Assembly (NCBI GenBank): GCA_964035575.1
Contig: OZ037910.1
Coordinates: 1,054,001 to 1,118,000 of the forward strand
Reading direction: 5' to 3'
DNA from: Rhynchopus sp. YZ270_cl-10
Lineage: Eukaryota; Euglenozoa; Diplonemea; Diplonemida; Diplonemidae
Length of the DNA stretch: 64,000 bases
Within the stretch, counting starts at the first letter, position 1. Every line of letters starts with the position of its first letter. Below, piece after piece: positions 20,952 to 29,553 of the stretch. The notes beneath the pieces are model-generated. The model worked only from the letters and a program-made list of their open reading frames with translations. It made no database searches and was not told where the DNA came from. Both the position numbers and the translations under genes were made by a program.

Positions 20952-21072
20952 TCAATGTAAACCGCGAAATGGATTGTAGGACATGCATGGTTGGGTTGTC
21001 CACCCCCCCAGTACAGCCGGTCATACCATAGGTGCACTGTTCACGAAGCGGGTTGTATTTCAAGTCAACTTT
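20952..21072 (+). repeat. R2 repeat
   Basis: ATGTAAACCGCGAAATGGAT, hairpin GGGTTGTCCACCCCCC, CGGTCAT, GGTGCACTGTTCACGAAG, GTATTTCAAGTCAACTTT. A full-length copy; it lacks the CAG that precedes most others. Confidence 0.7.
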
Positions 21073-21878
21073 CTTCTTGAGGAAATGTGTGAGGCTTAGA
21101 AAGCCTCTTCACAGGTGAAGCCGGAATATATCAACCGTCATTAGGCTCTTTGATCACTGATCTCTTGCTTACAGTTTCCCTGTCATCAAACCCCCCCCAA
21201 GCGCCTTGCGTCCCGGATGGCGTTTTGCACTGTCAACTTCATTGTAAACTTTTCATTCTTTGTGCAATGCATCCCGCGGTCCACAGACAGCGTTTGCAAA
21301 CTTGCAGCGACCATTTTGTTGTTGTCCCCCCCCTTTCTTGAGCCCGCCTGGCTTCATACACAGATGGCCTGCCTCACTCAACCCCATCCAACCACTTCCG
21401 CTACCCCCTATGCTTTATGCAGGCTCAGCCTTTAAAGGCGATGTGCTTCTTTCAAAAAAAAAGCTAATTTTTTTTTCCATATTTTCCTACGCAGTATTTG
21501 GGTGATGTATGAACGGGGAGAGATTTTTTTCAGCTCTCACAAAGCTCTCACAGCCTGTTACGTCTCTCACGGAGACGATCCTAGATGGCAGCAAAGGCAA
21601 GCAGAATACACCCCATGTGCAGGGAAGCATGGTGGTGATCAATCTTAGTGGGAAACAGCAAGGCACAGCAGATTACACACCCCATTGTACAAATTTCAAC
21701 TCTGCGTTCAACGAAATAATAGCTTTTCCGCTTCTCCTAGACCACAAAAGCCGAGGTTTTTCCCACACCCACCCTCTCTCTTAACCCCACTCTATTCAGG
21801 GGGAGAAAAAACAAAGAAAAAAAGAGACATCAACTACACCATATGCGGTCCGTTACCAAGCGGCCTCAGTAGGACGGT

Positions 21879-24800
21879 ATGGCGAAGGTTCTGTTTTCTG
21901 GTGTGCTTGATGTGAAGGCACCGGAAGACCCGCCTAGTGGACAGCCGCCGAACTGGGCGAACAATGACGAGGTGGACGATGAGGATCTTAACTTCCTTTT
22001 GCGGGAGGATTCAGATGGGACTATGGCGACACCGTCTCCTATGGCGCTAGCACGGAAGCGGCAGACGAATTTCATGGATAATGCAGTCGCCGCGCAACCA
22101 TTGGTCGCGGGCGGGTCATTCCGGCGGTCCACACGCTCACAGAGCATAGCGCATACCATGTACCGCGCTGGGGGCGAGCGGGGTGAAAAGCTCAAAGAAT
22201 CTCTTGCAAAGATGTGCTCAATTGACACAGCGCCTGACGAAGTCTGTCCGTCCCCTACCCATTCCATTACCGATTACTCAGAGTCGCAACAATCCTATGC
22301 GCAACGTGGTGACACAGACTGGCAAGGCATTCTCCCCAAGGTGTGGGATATATTCGAACAAAAGAAAGGCTACCTCACCTACGATGATGTGGACGATTTG
22401 CTCTTCTTTTTAGGTGTGGAGATGGAAACCTGCCTCGAAATTGAGTTTTACCACAAAATCGATCGCAAACACGAAGGCAACATCTACTTCCACCCATTCT
22501 CCAAGCATTTCTTTGAGTTCATTAAGACAAAGAAGTTCAGCACCTCTCCTGTGCTATGCATTTTGTGCGCAGTGGCGGCGCATTTAGGATTAACCAGCGA
22601 TGCTGTGTCCGACGCATGGCGAGGAAAAGCGCAAAATTTGGAAGAACATTTGGGGATTAGTGATTTGATGGCAATTTTTGCTTCTTTAGACCTTCAGGTG
22701 TCGTACAGCTGTGTGAGCGAGCTGTTACATGTAATGGGTGAGGAGAAGGCGGATGGAATCAAATACTTATCGTTTACTGAGTATATGGGGCTTTTTACGA
22801 ATTGTTTGCAGACAGACGAAGAGCTGCGGCATAAACTGTGGATAGAGGAGATCAAACATATTATAGGGCGGCGCGGGAAGCGGTCGGTGTACTGCAGCGC
22901 CGAGCAGATCTTCGCACAGCGCTGCGACGAATGGAACGACTGGTACACCACGGTCTTCCAGTGGGTGCTCTTCCTCTACGCACAGCTCAACATCGTTGTC
23001 CCCATCTTCCTCCTCTGCTTCCAGGACCCTTCCCTCTCCTTCTCCATCGGCAATGCACGTCTCCTTCTCAGGGTCTTCCTGCTACTCTCTGACATCATCA
23101 TGTGGGTGAATATGTGGTTCAAAATAATGATCCTTCCTCAAGAGAAGGATGGTGCCCCAGTATATGACCCCACAGAACGGCGTTGGACGTATTTCAAGTC
23201 GAAGGCCTTTAGAGTGGACCTGCTTGTTGTGCTGCCGTTGGATATTCTTGTGGCCCCGTTCTTCACGAGTGGGTTGCTTCACCCTTTCTTTAGGCTTAAC
23301 AAGCTGTTGTTGGTAGGGGCAGCGCATGCACAGTTTCAAATACTTTTGGCACCAGTTTTTGGGCAAAAATGGTGGCGTATAGTGAATGCCCTGTATTGGT
23401 GGGCTATGCTCGGGCATTGTGTAGGGTGTGTCTTCAACTGCATCGCGCTCTCTGCGGGGGATAAAGAGACCTTTGTGGTGCTGACCATACACAACTATTC
23501 GACGCTGGACGAAACGAACCGGTACCTGCAGTCGCTCTCCTTCGCGATCAACACCATGGCGGGCCTGAGTCGTGGGTATTTCCCGAACCACGATGGGATG
23601 GCGCTCTTCGCTCTGATCGTGGTGATCTTGGGTGTCTTCGTGTATGCGCTGCTCCTTGCTGTAGTAGCGTTGGGGCTGAGCATTACGGGGCCAGAGGAGA
23701 AGCTGCACAGCTTCATTGATGAGGTGAAGGACGTCTTCTCCCCTGATGTGCGTGCAAACCGCTTGCCAAAGCATTTTGTAAAGGAGATTGTGAATTATCA
23801 TAAACACGTTTTCTACTCGACAGGGCAGTTGAACCTGCAAGAAGACATTCTCAAGGACCTGCCGCAGGAGGTGCGGATGGGGTTGGACCTTATCTTCGGC
23901 AAGCAGACAATAGGAAGGGTCGCGATTCTAGAGTGCATCAGCGACAATGATGAGATCATTTATGCGCTGCAGCAGTGTCTCACGCTTGTGGTGTACCCTC
24001 CGGGGTCGACGGTGATACAGTCTGGCGATACCGGGTGTGAAATGTACTTCATCTGGTCAGGGTCGTGCGTGGTGATTGACGATGACGACGAGCGGGCTGC
24101 GTCGCTGGGGCCGGGGGATTTGTTCGGCGAGATTGCCTTGCTCACGTCGGTCAGCCGCACAGCAACGATCCGCTCGGAGACCTTCTGCAACCTGTTGGTA
24201 CTGAGTGCAGAGGACTTCAACATGGTGACAGCGCTGCACCCAGGCCTCTTCCAGAAGATACAGGAGCAGGCCCGAGCCCGCATCCGGTACATCAAAGAGA
24301 ACCGCATCAAGAAGCGTGAGATGTCCTTATTAGGTGACTCCGTGAGCCGCAGCGTAGCGTCGCACCCCGCACCCACCCCGGTCCCCGAGAACAGCAACCG
24401 CGACCCGTCCGAGAGCTCGCACCGAGAGGAGCGAGAGGACAGCTTTACCCTCAATGGCAGCTCCGCCCACAAGAGTATGCAGGGAAGTGCGCATGCTAGC
24501 CACCGAGAGAACAACACCGACCACGACTTCGACTCCTCCTCTCACGAGAATTCTAAAGACGGCTCCGAGGGCACGCACGGCACAGAGACCGCCATCACGA
24601 AGGAGCATACACGAGATCGAGATACCATCACCCGGGAGCACACACGAGATCGCGACATTAGCACACGAGAGCACACACGAGATCGAGATACCATCACTCG
24701 GGAGCACACACGAGATCGCGACACGAGCACGCGAGAGCATACACGTGATCGAGATACCCTTGCCCGAGAGCATACCGATCTGCTCGAACCACCTGAGATG

Positions 24801-25253
24801 TTCATGAGCAGTGGTAGTCCCTTGGGCGGTGTGCCTGCGCGTGTGGGCTCGTCGTCTCTTCTGACCAACCCGCTGTCGCCGATGAAGCCGGACGGCGACG
24901 GGTCTGAGATTCTGGTGAACAAAGCGTCGAACTACAGCCTGACACTTCAAGGGGTGAATAAGCCGCCTTCCTTCAGCACGCATCTTGAGAGCATGCACTT
25001 CGCAACTTCACAACGAATGTCGGGTACAGGCGACCTAGGGGTCCCTTTCCATATGTCTCTCAATGTCGGAACGCTGCTGCCCGATAACCAGGAGGAAAGC
25101 AGTGAAGAGTCGAACGGCGACGAAGACATGCTCGATTGGATGAAACGAAACGACCAGAACAGCTCCCAAATAAAACCGCGGACCGGCACCAGTCGGCAGC
25201 TGCGAAAACAGAAGTCTAGCTATTCGCGAGCTGGTAGGGACCCACCGCAGTAG
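21879..25253 (+). CDS. Cyclic-nucleotide-gated channel-like protein with EF-hand-like N-terminus
   Basis: 1124 residues in a single exon. An N-terminal region (about 148-325) carries EF-hand-like helices (VWDIFEQKKGYLTYDDVDDL). Six membrane segments follow: S1 near 355, S2 396-420, S3 445-462, S4 465-490 with few basic residues, S5 497-525, pore loop 540-572 and S6 573-603. A C-linker leads to a cyclic-nucleotide-binding domain (about 695-815) with PPGSTVIQSGDTGCEMYFI and the phosphate-binding cassette GDLFGEIALLTSVSRTATIR, including the expected Glu and Arg. The pore reads FAINTMAGLSRGYFPNHDG and lacks GYG or the usual CNG filter, so ion selectivity cannot be predicted. The tail has six repeats of about 10 residues (REHTRDRDT) at 905-965 and a Ser-rich end. 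Family membership is firm; conduction is not. Confidence 0.85.
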   Translation: MAKVLFSGVLDVKAPEDPPSGQPPNWANNDEVDDEDLNFLLREDSDGTMATPSPMALARKRQTNFMDNAVAAQPLVAGGSFRRSTRSQSIAHTMYRAGGERGEKLKESLAKMCSIDTAPDEVCPSPTHSITDYSESQQSYAQRGDTDWQGILPKVWDIFEQKKGYLTYDDVDDLLFFLGVEMETCLEIEFYHKIDRKHEGNIYFHPFSKHFFEFIKTKKFSTSPVLCILCAVAAHLGLTSDAVSDAWRGKAQNLEEHLGISDLMAIFASLDLQVSYSCVSELLHVMGEEKADGIKYLSFTEYMGLFTNCLQTDEELRHKLWIEEIKHIIGRRGKRSVYCSAEQIFAQRCDEWNDWYTTVFQWVLFLYAQLNIVVPIFLLCFQDPSLSFSIGNARLLLRVFLLLSDIIMWVNMWFKIMILPQEKDGAPVYDPTERRWTYFKSKAFRVDLLVVLPLDILVAPFFTSGLLHPFFRLNKLLLVGAAHAQFQILLAPVFGQKWWRIVNALYWWAMLGHCVGCVFNCIALSAGDKETFVVLTIHNYSTLDETNRYLQSLSFAINTMAGLSRGYFPNHDGMALFALIVVILGVFVYALLLAVVALGLSITGPEEKLHSFIDEVKDVFSPDVRANRLPKHFVKEIVNYHKHVFYSTGQLNLQEDILKDLPQEVRMGLDLIFGKQTIGRVAILECISDNDEIIYALQQCLTLVVYPPGSTVIQSGDTGCEMYFIWSGSCVVIDDDDERAASLGPGDLFGEIALLTSVSRTATIRSETFCNLLVLSAEDFNMVTALHPGLFQKIQEQARARIRYIKENRIKKREMSLLGDSVSRSVASHPAPTPVPENSNRDPSESSHREEREDSFTLNGSSAHKSMQGSAHASHRENNTDHDFDSSSHENSKDGSEGTHGTETAITKEHTRDRDTITREHTRDRDISTREHTRDRDTITREHTRDRDTSTREHTRDRDTLAREHTDLLEPPEMFMSSGSPLGGVPARVGSSSLLTNPLSPMKPDGDGSEILVNKASNYSLTLQGVNKPPSFSTHLESMHFATSQRMSGTGDLGVPFHMSLNVGTLLPDNQEESSEESNGDEDMLDWMKRNDQNSSQIKPRTGTSRQLRKQKSSYSRAGRDPPQ
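24595..24775 (+). repeat. In-frame 30-base tandem repeat in the channel tail
   Basis: Six degenerate copies of a unit encoding (T)REHTRDRDT(I/S). They alternate charged residues densely (Arg, Asp, Glu, His) and are likely disordered or a binding tract. Unit length 30 bases keeps the frame. Confidence 0.8.
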
Positions 25254-25523
25254 CTTTCTTGCCCCATGGAGTTTGTATACAAAAAAAAATTGAACGATGA
25301 GGATCTGTCTGTGTGGTGTTACCGTCAACATTCTCCACTCTGTAGGAATTCCTGTTTTGCGGGTTTGTTCATGGGGCCTGAACTCCTTGGACCTACTGCA
25401 TCTGTACATGTCACTTCCTCCGTCCCTCTCACTATTCCCCTTGACATCCAGCGGGTACAACCCCCTCAAGGTTGTCCCAGCAAAACCCTCCACTTATTTT
25501 TCTTGAGTTTTCTTGAATTTTCG

Positions 25524-26218
25524 CAGGGCCTTCAACCATCGACAAAGTCTGTCCACAGTTTTGTCGAAGTAAAAAAAAAAAAAAAAAAAACTGACCTCCC
25601 CGAGCCCGCGCGCGCTTCGCGCGCGCGGGTGTAGCAAATCACAGGGAGAAGCTCTCAGGGGTTTATACAGGTTTTGGTCATTTTTGAAAACTCGGTCAGC
25701 CAAAAAAATCCGCCTGTCCCACACACGTGTGTTTCAACACAAGCAGCATTGGTAGCTTTGTAGCCACTGGTGATCCACAAGCCGTAGTGGGTATCACACC
25801 TGTCGTATCAGTAAGCTCAGTACATTTATAACAACAAAGGTCCCTGGCGAAGCCACGGTACGCAACATTTCAAATATTGCGCATACCATGGCGCTTTATT
25901 TACAGCCAAACTATGTCATGGGAAGGGTGGGATGCCTGCTTGCGCCGCAGGCGCACGGTACGCTACTTTTGTCTGGCTCACTCCTCGTTGGTTTCTACGA
26001 GCTCTGTCCAAATGGTCACAGTGGATCACAGGAGAATGTTAAAGTTAAAACCCTGAACCGAGTTTCTCCCGTGGACTACCCTGCAACTCGGTCAGAAATA
26101 AAAGGATTTTGCCAAAATCCCATATTTTTTTTAGATTTGTCGAACTTCGACAAAAAAAAAAACCAAAAAAAAAAAGTTGTCGAAGTTAAGGCTTAACTTC
26201 GACACGTTGAAGGCCCTG
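25524..26218. mobile_element. Non-autonomous hAT-type element with perfect 8-bp target duplication
   Basis: Left end CAGGGCCTTCAAC and right end GTTGAAGGCCCTG are 13-bp inverted repeats. AATTTTCG is present on both sides (25516-25523 and 26219-26226), the 8-bp duplication typical of hAT. Inside are a GC-only hairpin with a TTC loop (25601-25625), a hairpin around GGTACGCAACATTT (about 25845-25895), the shared ACCGTGCGCCTGCGG module in inverse (about 25938-25965) and the palindrome TGTCGAAGTTAAG (26178-26204). No transposase gene. Confidence 0.85.
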
Positions 26219-26297
26219 AATTTTCGCCAAAAAGATAGAACAAAAAAAAGAGCAGCCACACTGCTTCGGCAGCGCTAAAGAGACGAGAGTAAATACC

Positions 26298-26335
<38 letters not shown>

Positions 26336-26514
26336 GTTTTCTTAGGGGGCACAAAGTGCTTTCCACAGCGGCAATCTATCGTCCTTCGCACTGGGCCATA
26401 TTTGCTTGTGGGCGCAAATAGCGCCAAATACTGGGCATATGTGGTAAGAAAAAGAAACACCACGAAAGGCTTTGGTTGGCATCTTATAAACTCCCTTTTT
26501 TTTATACATATCAG

Positions 26515-26632
26515 ATGTAAACCACGAAATGGACGTAGAACTGCATGGTTGGGTGTGTCCACCCCCCCGGTACCGGTCATTGTACCAAAGGTACACTGTT
26601 CACGAGAGGGCTTTGTATTTCAAGCCAACTTT
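26515..26632 (+). repeat. R2 repeat preceded by an R5 fragment
   Basis: GGCATCTTATAAACTCCC (end of R5, 26478-26495), a T-tract and CAG (26512-26514) lead straight into ATGTAAACCACGAAATGGAC. The hairpin GGGTGTGTCCACCC, the palindrome GGTACC and the end GTATTTCAAGCCAAC follow. Confidence 0.75.
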
Positions 26633-26865
26633 TTTAAGTGTGTGTTGCTGGAAGCGATCAATGAATCACAAGTTCATGCATTTCTCCCCGCCCCCATTTT
26701 CAGGGAAGGAGGTTGGGTTGGGACTGCAGAATATATATTTTTTTTTTTTATTCCTACGAACAGGCTCAGGGTTTCCGCGTTCTTCCGGTGTTTTCGAAGG
26801 GGGCGGACGAGTTTTTTTTTCCCCCAAAAAAAATTTTTTTACTAGTGCTTAACACAATACAGGTC

Positions 26866-26888
26866 GAGCCCGGCGCGCTTCGCGCGCC
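26866..26888. repeat. Perfect GC-rich hairpin
   Basis: CCCGGCGCGC, then TTC, then GCGCGCCGGG: ten paired bases with a three-base loop. A sister hairpin, also after GAGCCCG, lies at 25601-25625. The pair suggests a common mobile module. Confidence 0.75.
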
Positions 26889-26955
26889 GGGTCGGGGGCC
26901 TCCGGCGGAGTTGTCTCGCCTCACGGTCTTTCGTGAGACACAACAGGTGAGAAAC

Positions 26956-27291
26956 TCACGTTACGAGATACTCGAAAACAAAGCGTGGCGGGTGGTGGAA
27001 TAAGCGCTCAGCTGTGCTTGTACCCACAGGAAGAGTGAACAAGAGACGGAGTAACGTCATCTGAGGGTACTCGGTGTCACCTTCCTCATTGAGCTCAACA
27101 TACATCAGAACGTCATGAAGAGTTGTCATTGAGGTGCACACCCTCAACACCGACTTGAGCTCTTGCCACTCTGCCAACAGGTCACTGAATTCAACCCCCT
27201 GCACAATACTGGCTGTCTGGAACTGCTTCCGTTCAGCGGTGTCGCTGTGCACCGGCTTCAGCGCATCCCCACCCACGACATCGCGATGCAT
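26956..27291 (-). pseudogene. hAT transposase C-terminal fragment
   Basis: The minus strand encodes EGDTEYPQMTLLRLLFTLPV followed by GTSTAERLF. This matches the hAT dimerisation block (yP.L..LL..LP.STASAERSF), and a stop follows soon after. Upstream the match continues weakly in another frame (IPLKPFAGLRTEYSIEQLGR), so the copy is frameshifted and lacks the DNA-binding and catalytic parts. A relative of it may have mobilised the nearby hAT-type elements, but the ends do not prove this. Confidence 0.7.
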
Positions 27292-27555
27292 GTAGGACAG
27301 TTTGTGGGGGTGAAGAACTGGTCGTACAATCTGCCTAGCTGTTCAATGCTGTACTCCGTGCGCAAACCCGCAAAGGGTTTGAGGGGAATGATAGAGGGGG
27401 ATACCATAAGTGCGGCCGCAGATCTGCGCGACGCCAAAGAGGGGAGGCCTTTATTTTTCTATACGGGGTGGGGTGCGTCCCCTGCGGGGCCGCACCCCAC
27501 TCGTCCACTTTACAATGTACCCCGGGCCCTCTCCCCACCCATTTTTCCCACTCCC

Positions 27556-27632
27556 CGGATGAACTTCGTCCGGACGAACTTCGTCCGGCAGTTTTTTTTT
27601 TTTTTTTTTCCTACCGGACGAACTTCGTCCGA
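27556..27632. repeat. Three palindromes CGGACGAACTTCGTCCG
   Basis: Two adjoining copies (27556-27589; the first has one mismatch) and one after a T-run (27615-27631). Each forms an 8-bp stem with a one-base loop. Purpose unknown. Confidence 0.7.
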
Positions 27633-27658
27633 TTTTTGGGTCGCGGAAACACTGCGAA

Positions 27659-28291
27659 CAGGGTGTTTCCTAATTTGCTTCCGCTTCCGGGGATTTGGAA
27701 CAAATTGGCCAGGGAAAAAAATTGCGGGAAAAAATTAGGGACGTATTTAAAGTGCTTATTTTTTGGTATTTTCCCGAAAAAAGTATGTTCGCTGTTCTGG
27801 ATCGCTCCGATCATTCAAATAAAGCAGTTTTCGGGAATTTTTATTTTCACCGATGTTGGGTACCGTGCGCCTGCGGCGCTGCCTGTTCCTACCAGTTTCT
27901 ACAAGCAAACACTTGGCCCCCTTTACCTTACACTGACGGGTTTTGACCAAAACCAAGGACTTGTCCATTTCGTCAAATTGACCCCACCACAGAACGGGCG
28001 GATTCCGGAAATGCAAATGCCGGTGTTTTCGGGCATTTTCATGTTTTCAGGATCAGGGAGAGAAAATCTGGGTTGTGGGATTTACCTGGTCCCCTTTACC
28101 TTACACTCATTTTGACCAATACCAAGAACTTGGCCATTTCGGCAAATTGACCCCACCACAGCGCGGACGGATTCCGGAAATGCCATTCGCGGTGTGTTTT
28201 GGGCCTGAAAACCTACCGTTTCTTCAGGGAAAAAATTTGCTTCCGGATGTCGAAATTTTCCGGAAAAGTTCCGAAATTAGGAAACACCCTG
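27659..28291. mobile_element. Second hAT-like non-autonomous element
   Basis: CAGGGTGTTTCCTAATTT at the left and its exact complement at the right (28274-28291) are 18-bp inverted repeats. The flanks ACTGCGAA and CCTACGAA agree at 6 of 8 positions, a decayed 8-bp duplication. Inside are two direct repeats of about 95 bp (27920-28015 and 28090-28185; CCCTTTACCTTACACT to GGATTCCGGAAATGC) and the ACCGTGCGCCTGCGGCGC module at about 27866-27883. No open gene. Confidence 0.75.
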
Positions 28292-28302
28292 CCTACGAAG
28301 CT

Positions 28303-28425
28303 TGCTTTAAAGGGGAAATAGTATTACCGGTACGGTCGCCAATCATCCCTCAAACAGGAGGATTTGTGCAATCAACGAAAAAACCTTTTTTCCTTTTACT
28401 TACCTACCGATCCTACTATTTTTTG
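28303..28425 (+). repeat. R6 repeat, copy 1
   Basis: GCTTTAAAGGGGAAATAG, GGTACGGTCGCCAATCATCC, GTGCAATCAACGAAAAAACC, CTTTTACTTACCTA and ACTATTTTTTG. The hAT-like element ends just before it. Other copies are at 41070-41190 and 58956-59085. Confidence 0.75.
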
Positions 28426-28548
28426 AGTGCATTGTGTCGTCCGAGTGCTGAGTTTTTCCCCTTCTTGTTGTATATTCCGGTTGGTTTCACAACCACGTTG
28501 TGTACCTCGTTGGGTAGATTTTCCTTTGGCAACTTCTTTGTTCGGTAG

Positions 28549-28604
28549 GTGACTAAGCACGAGAGGCTTAGGATCATCTTATAAACTTTTTTCTTTGTTC
28601 ACAG
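28549..28604 (+). repeat. R5 repeat with intron-like ends
   Basis: Starts GTGACTAAGCACGAGAGGC after TAG, continues GGATCATCTTATAAAC, then a pyrimidine tract and TTCACAG. At 56 bases, with GT at one end and polypyrimidine-CAG at the other, it looks like a small intron, though no flanking exons are recognised. Confidence 0.65.
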
Positions 28605-28720
28605 TGGCGCTCCTGCCTTCCTCACTCTAGACACAGCATCTGCTTTGAAAAGGATGCGTATGGGCCGTGAAGCCCTTCCGTCATTTTTTTGTCATGATTG
28701 TGATTAAGGTACCATATTTG

Positions 28721-28781
28721 TACAAACTATCGACCGTACTAATGTTCGACCCTTTTTTACGGTCGAACATTTTTACGATTA
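28721..28781. repeat. R10 hairpin repeat
   Basis: TATCGACCGTACTAATGTTC, then GACC, a T-rich loop, and GGTCGAACATTTTTACGA. ATGTTCGACC and GGTCGAACAT form a 10-bp stem. A relative is at 41905-41995. Confidence 0.65.
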
Positions 28782-28783
28782 CT

Positions 28784-28853
28784 TGGTGTGGCTGAAAGGG
28801 GTATTTTTTTTTTTTTTCCACTTTCTGCTATTTTGGGGTCGTCGACCACACCA
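28784..28853. mobile_element. R8 MITE-like element
   Basis: TGGTGTGGCTGAAAGGGG at the left, GGTCGTCGACCACACCA at the right, and TGCTATTTTGGGGTC inside as in the 11185 copy. ACT flanks both sides. Confidence 0.65.
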
Positions 28854-28910
28854 ACTACGGTAACTTCGATCCATCTTTTCCTTCTTAAAGATGTGTGTAT
28901 ATGTGCATCT

Positions 28911-28975
28911 AAGGTGACTAAGCACGAGAGGCTTAGGATCATCTTATAAACTTTTCTCTTTTTTTATCCATCTTT
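28911..28975 (+). repeat. R5 repeat, copy 2
   Basis: AAGGTGACTAAGCACGAGAG, GGCTTAGGATCATCTTATAA, then a pyrimidine tract. Identical to the 28549 copy over about 42 bases; here no CAG closes the tract immediately. Confidence 0.7.
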
Positions 28976-29149
28976 CAAAATTTCTTTTATTTTGGGGGGC
29001 ATGCGAATGATTTGTGTAGAAAAGTTCGAGAATGTGCTTTACCCCCTAGGTTCGCCAAGCAGGTCCTTTTGACGATTGTCGACACACAATGAAATGCAAC
29101 TCCAGATTTTCATCTGGAAAAAGCTCAAATTATTTCTTTACTGACCCCT

Positions 29150-29272
29150 CTAGACATACCTAGAAGGCGAATTTCGTATTCGCCCTACATTCGGATCCGA
29201 ATATGGCATAATCGCCTGTATTCGGATCCGAATAGAGGGCGATTATCATATTCGCTTTCTAGGTATGTCTAG
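29150..29272. mobile_element. Fold-back MITE, TIR CTAGACATACCTAGAA
   Basis: The left arm CTAGACATACCTAGAA plus GCGAAT is matched by ATTCGC plus TTTCTAGGTATGTCTAG on the right. Inside are two copies of the 14-bp palindrome ATTCGGATCCGAAT (29189-29202 and 29220-29233). Its right end overlaps the next MITE. Confidence 0.75.
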
Positions 29273-29348
29273 GGCTGGGTGGCAATACGTATTCGACGCT
29301 AGATACGTGGTGGTGAGGTAGTCACGTATTTGCCAGCACAGCCCTAGA
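29267..29348. mobile_element. Adjacent MITE sharing an end, TIR GTCTAGGGCTG
   Basis: GTCTAGGGCTG and CAGCCCTAGAC are perfect 11-bp inverted repeats; similarity continues as GGCAA.TACG. It shares GTCTAG with the element on its left, so one probably inserted at the other's end. Confidence 0.7.
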
Positions 29349-29553
29349 CCCCCTCCCCCTCCCACCCACACAACCCACACGTACACCACACATGCTTTTT
29401 CTCTGCTCCTTTCTAGGAGTTATATAGAGGGCTTAGGGTTTTCCTTACCTCTTTTTGAGAAAAAAATATATATGCAAGGAGATCAAGGAGATAACGAACC
29501 CAGTACCCTACTCCTCCCCCCTTTTCAATGATCCTTTCTCCCCCCCCCCCCCT

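Larger units (their letters stand above)
20222..21878. other. Spacer between HU-domain and channel genes, repeats only
   Basis: Contains a TTCATCCGGCTGGCATCG / GTCAGTCGGAGG segment near 20288-20330, an R9 repeat (20826-20905), an R2 copy (20952-21072) and an R3-like segment (21207-21252). CTCTATTCAG ends at 21799, 79 bases before the next start. No gene is supported. Confidence 0.6.

Noticed and set aside
26263-26280. U6 snRNA 5' stem (GCTTCGGCAGC)
   Set aside because: Only an 11-base hairpin matches; none of the conserved U6 core follows.
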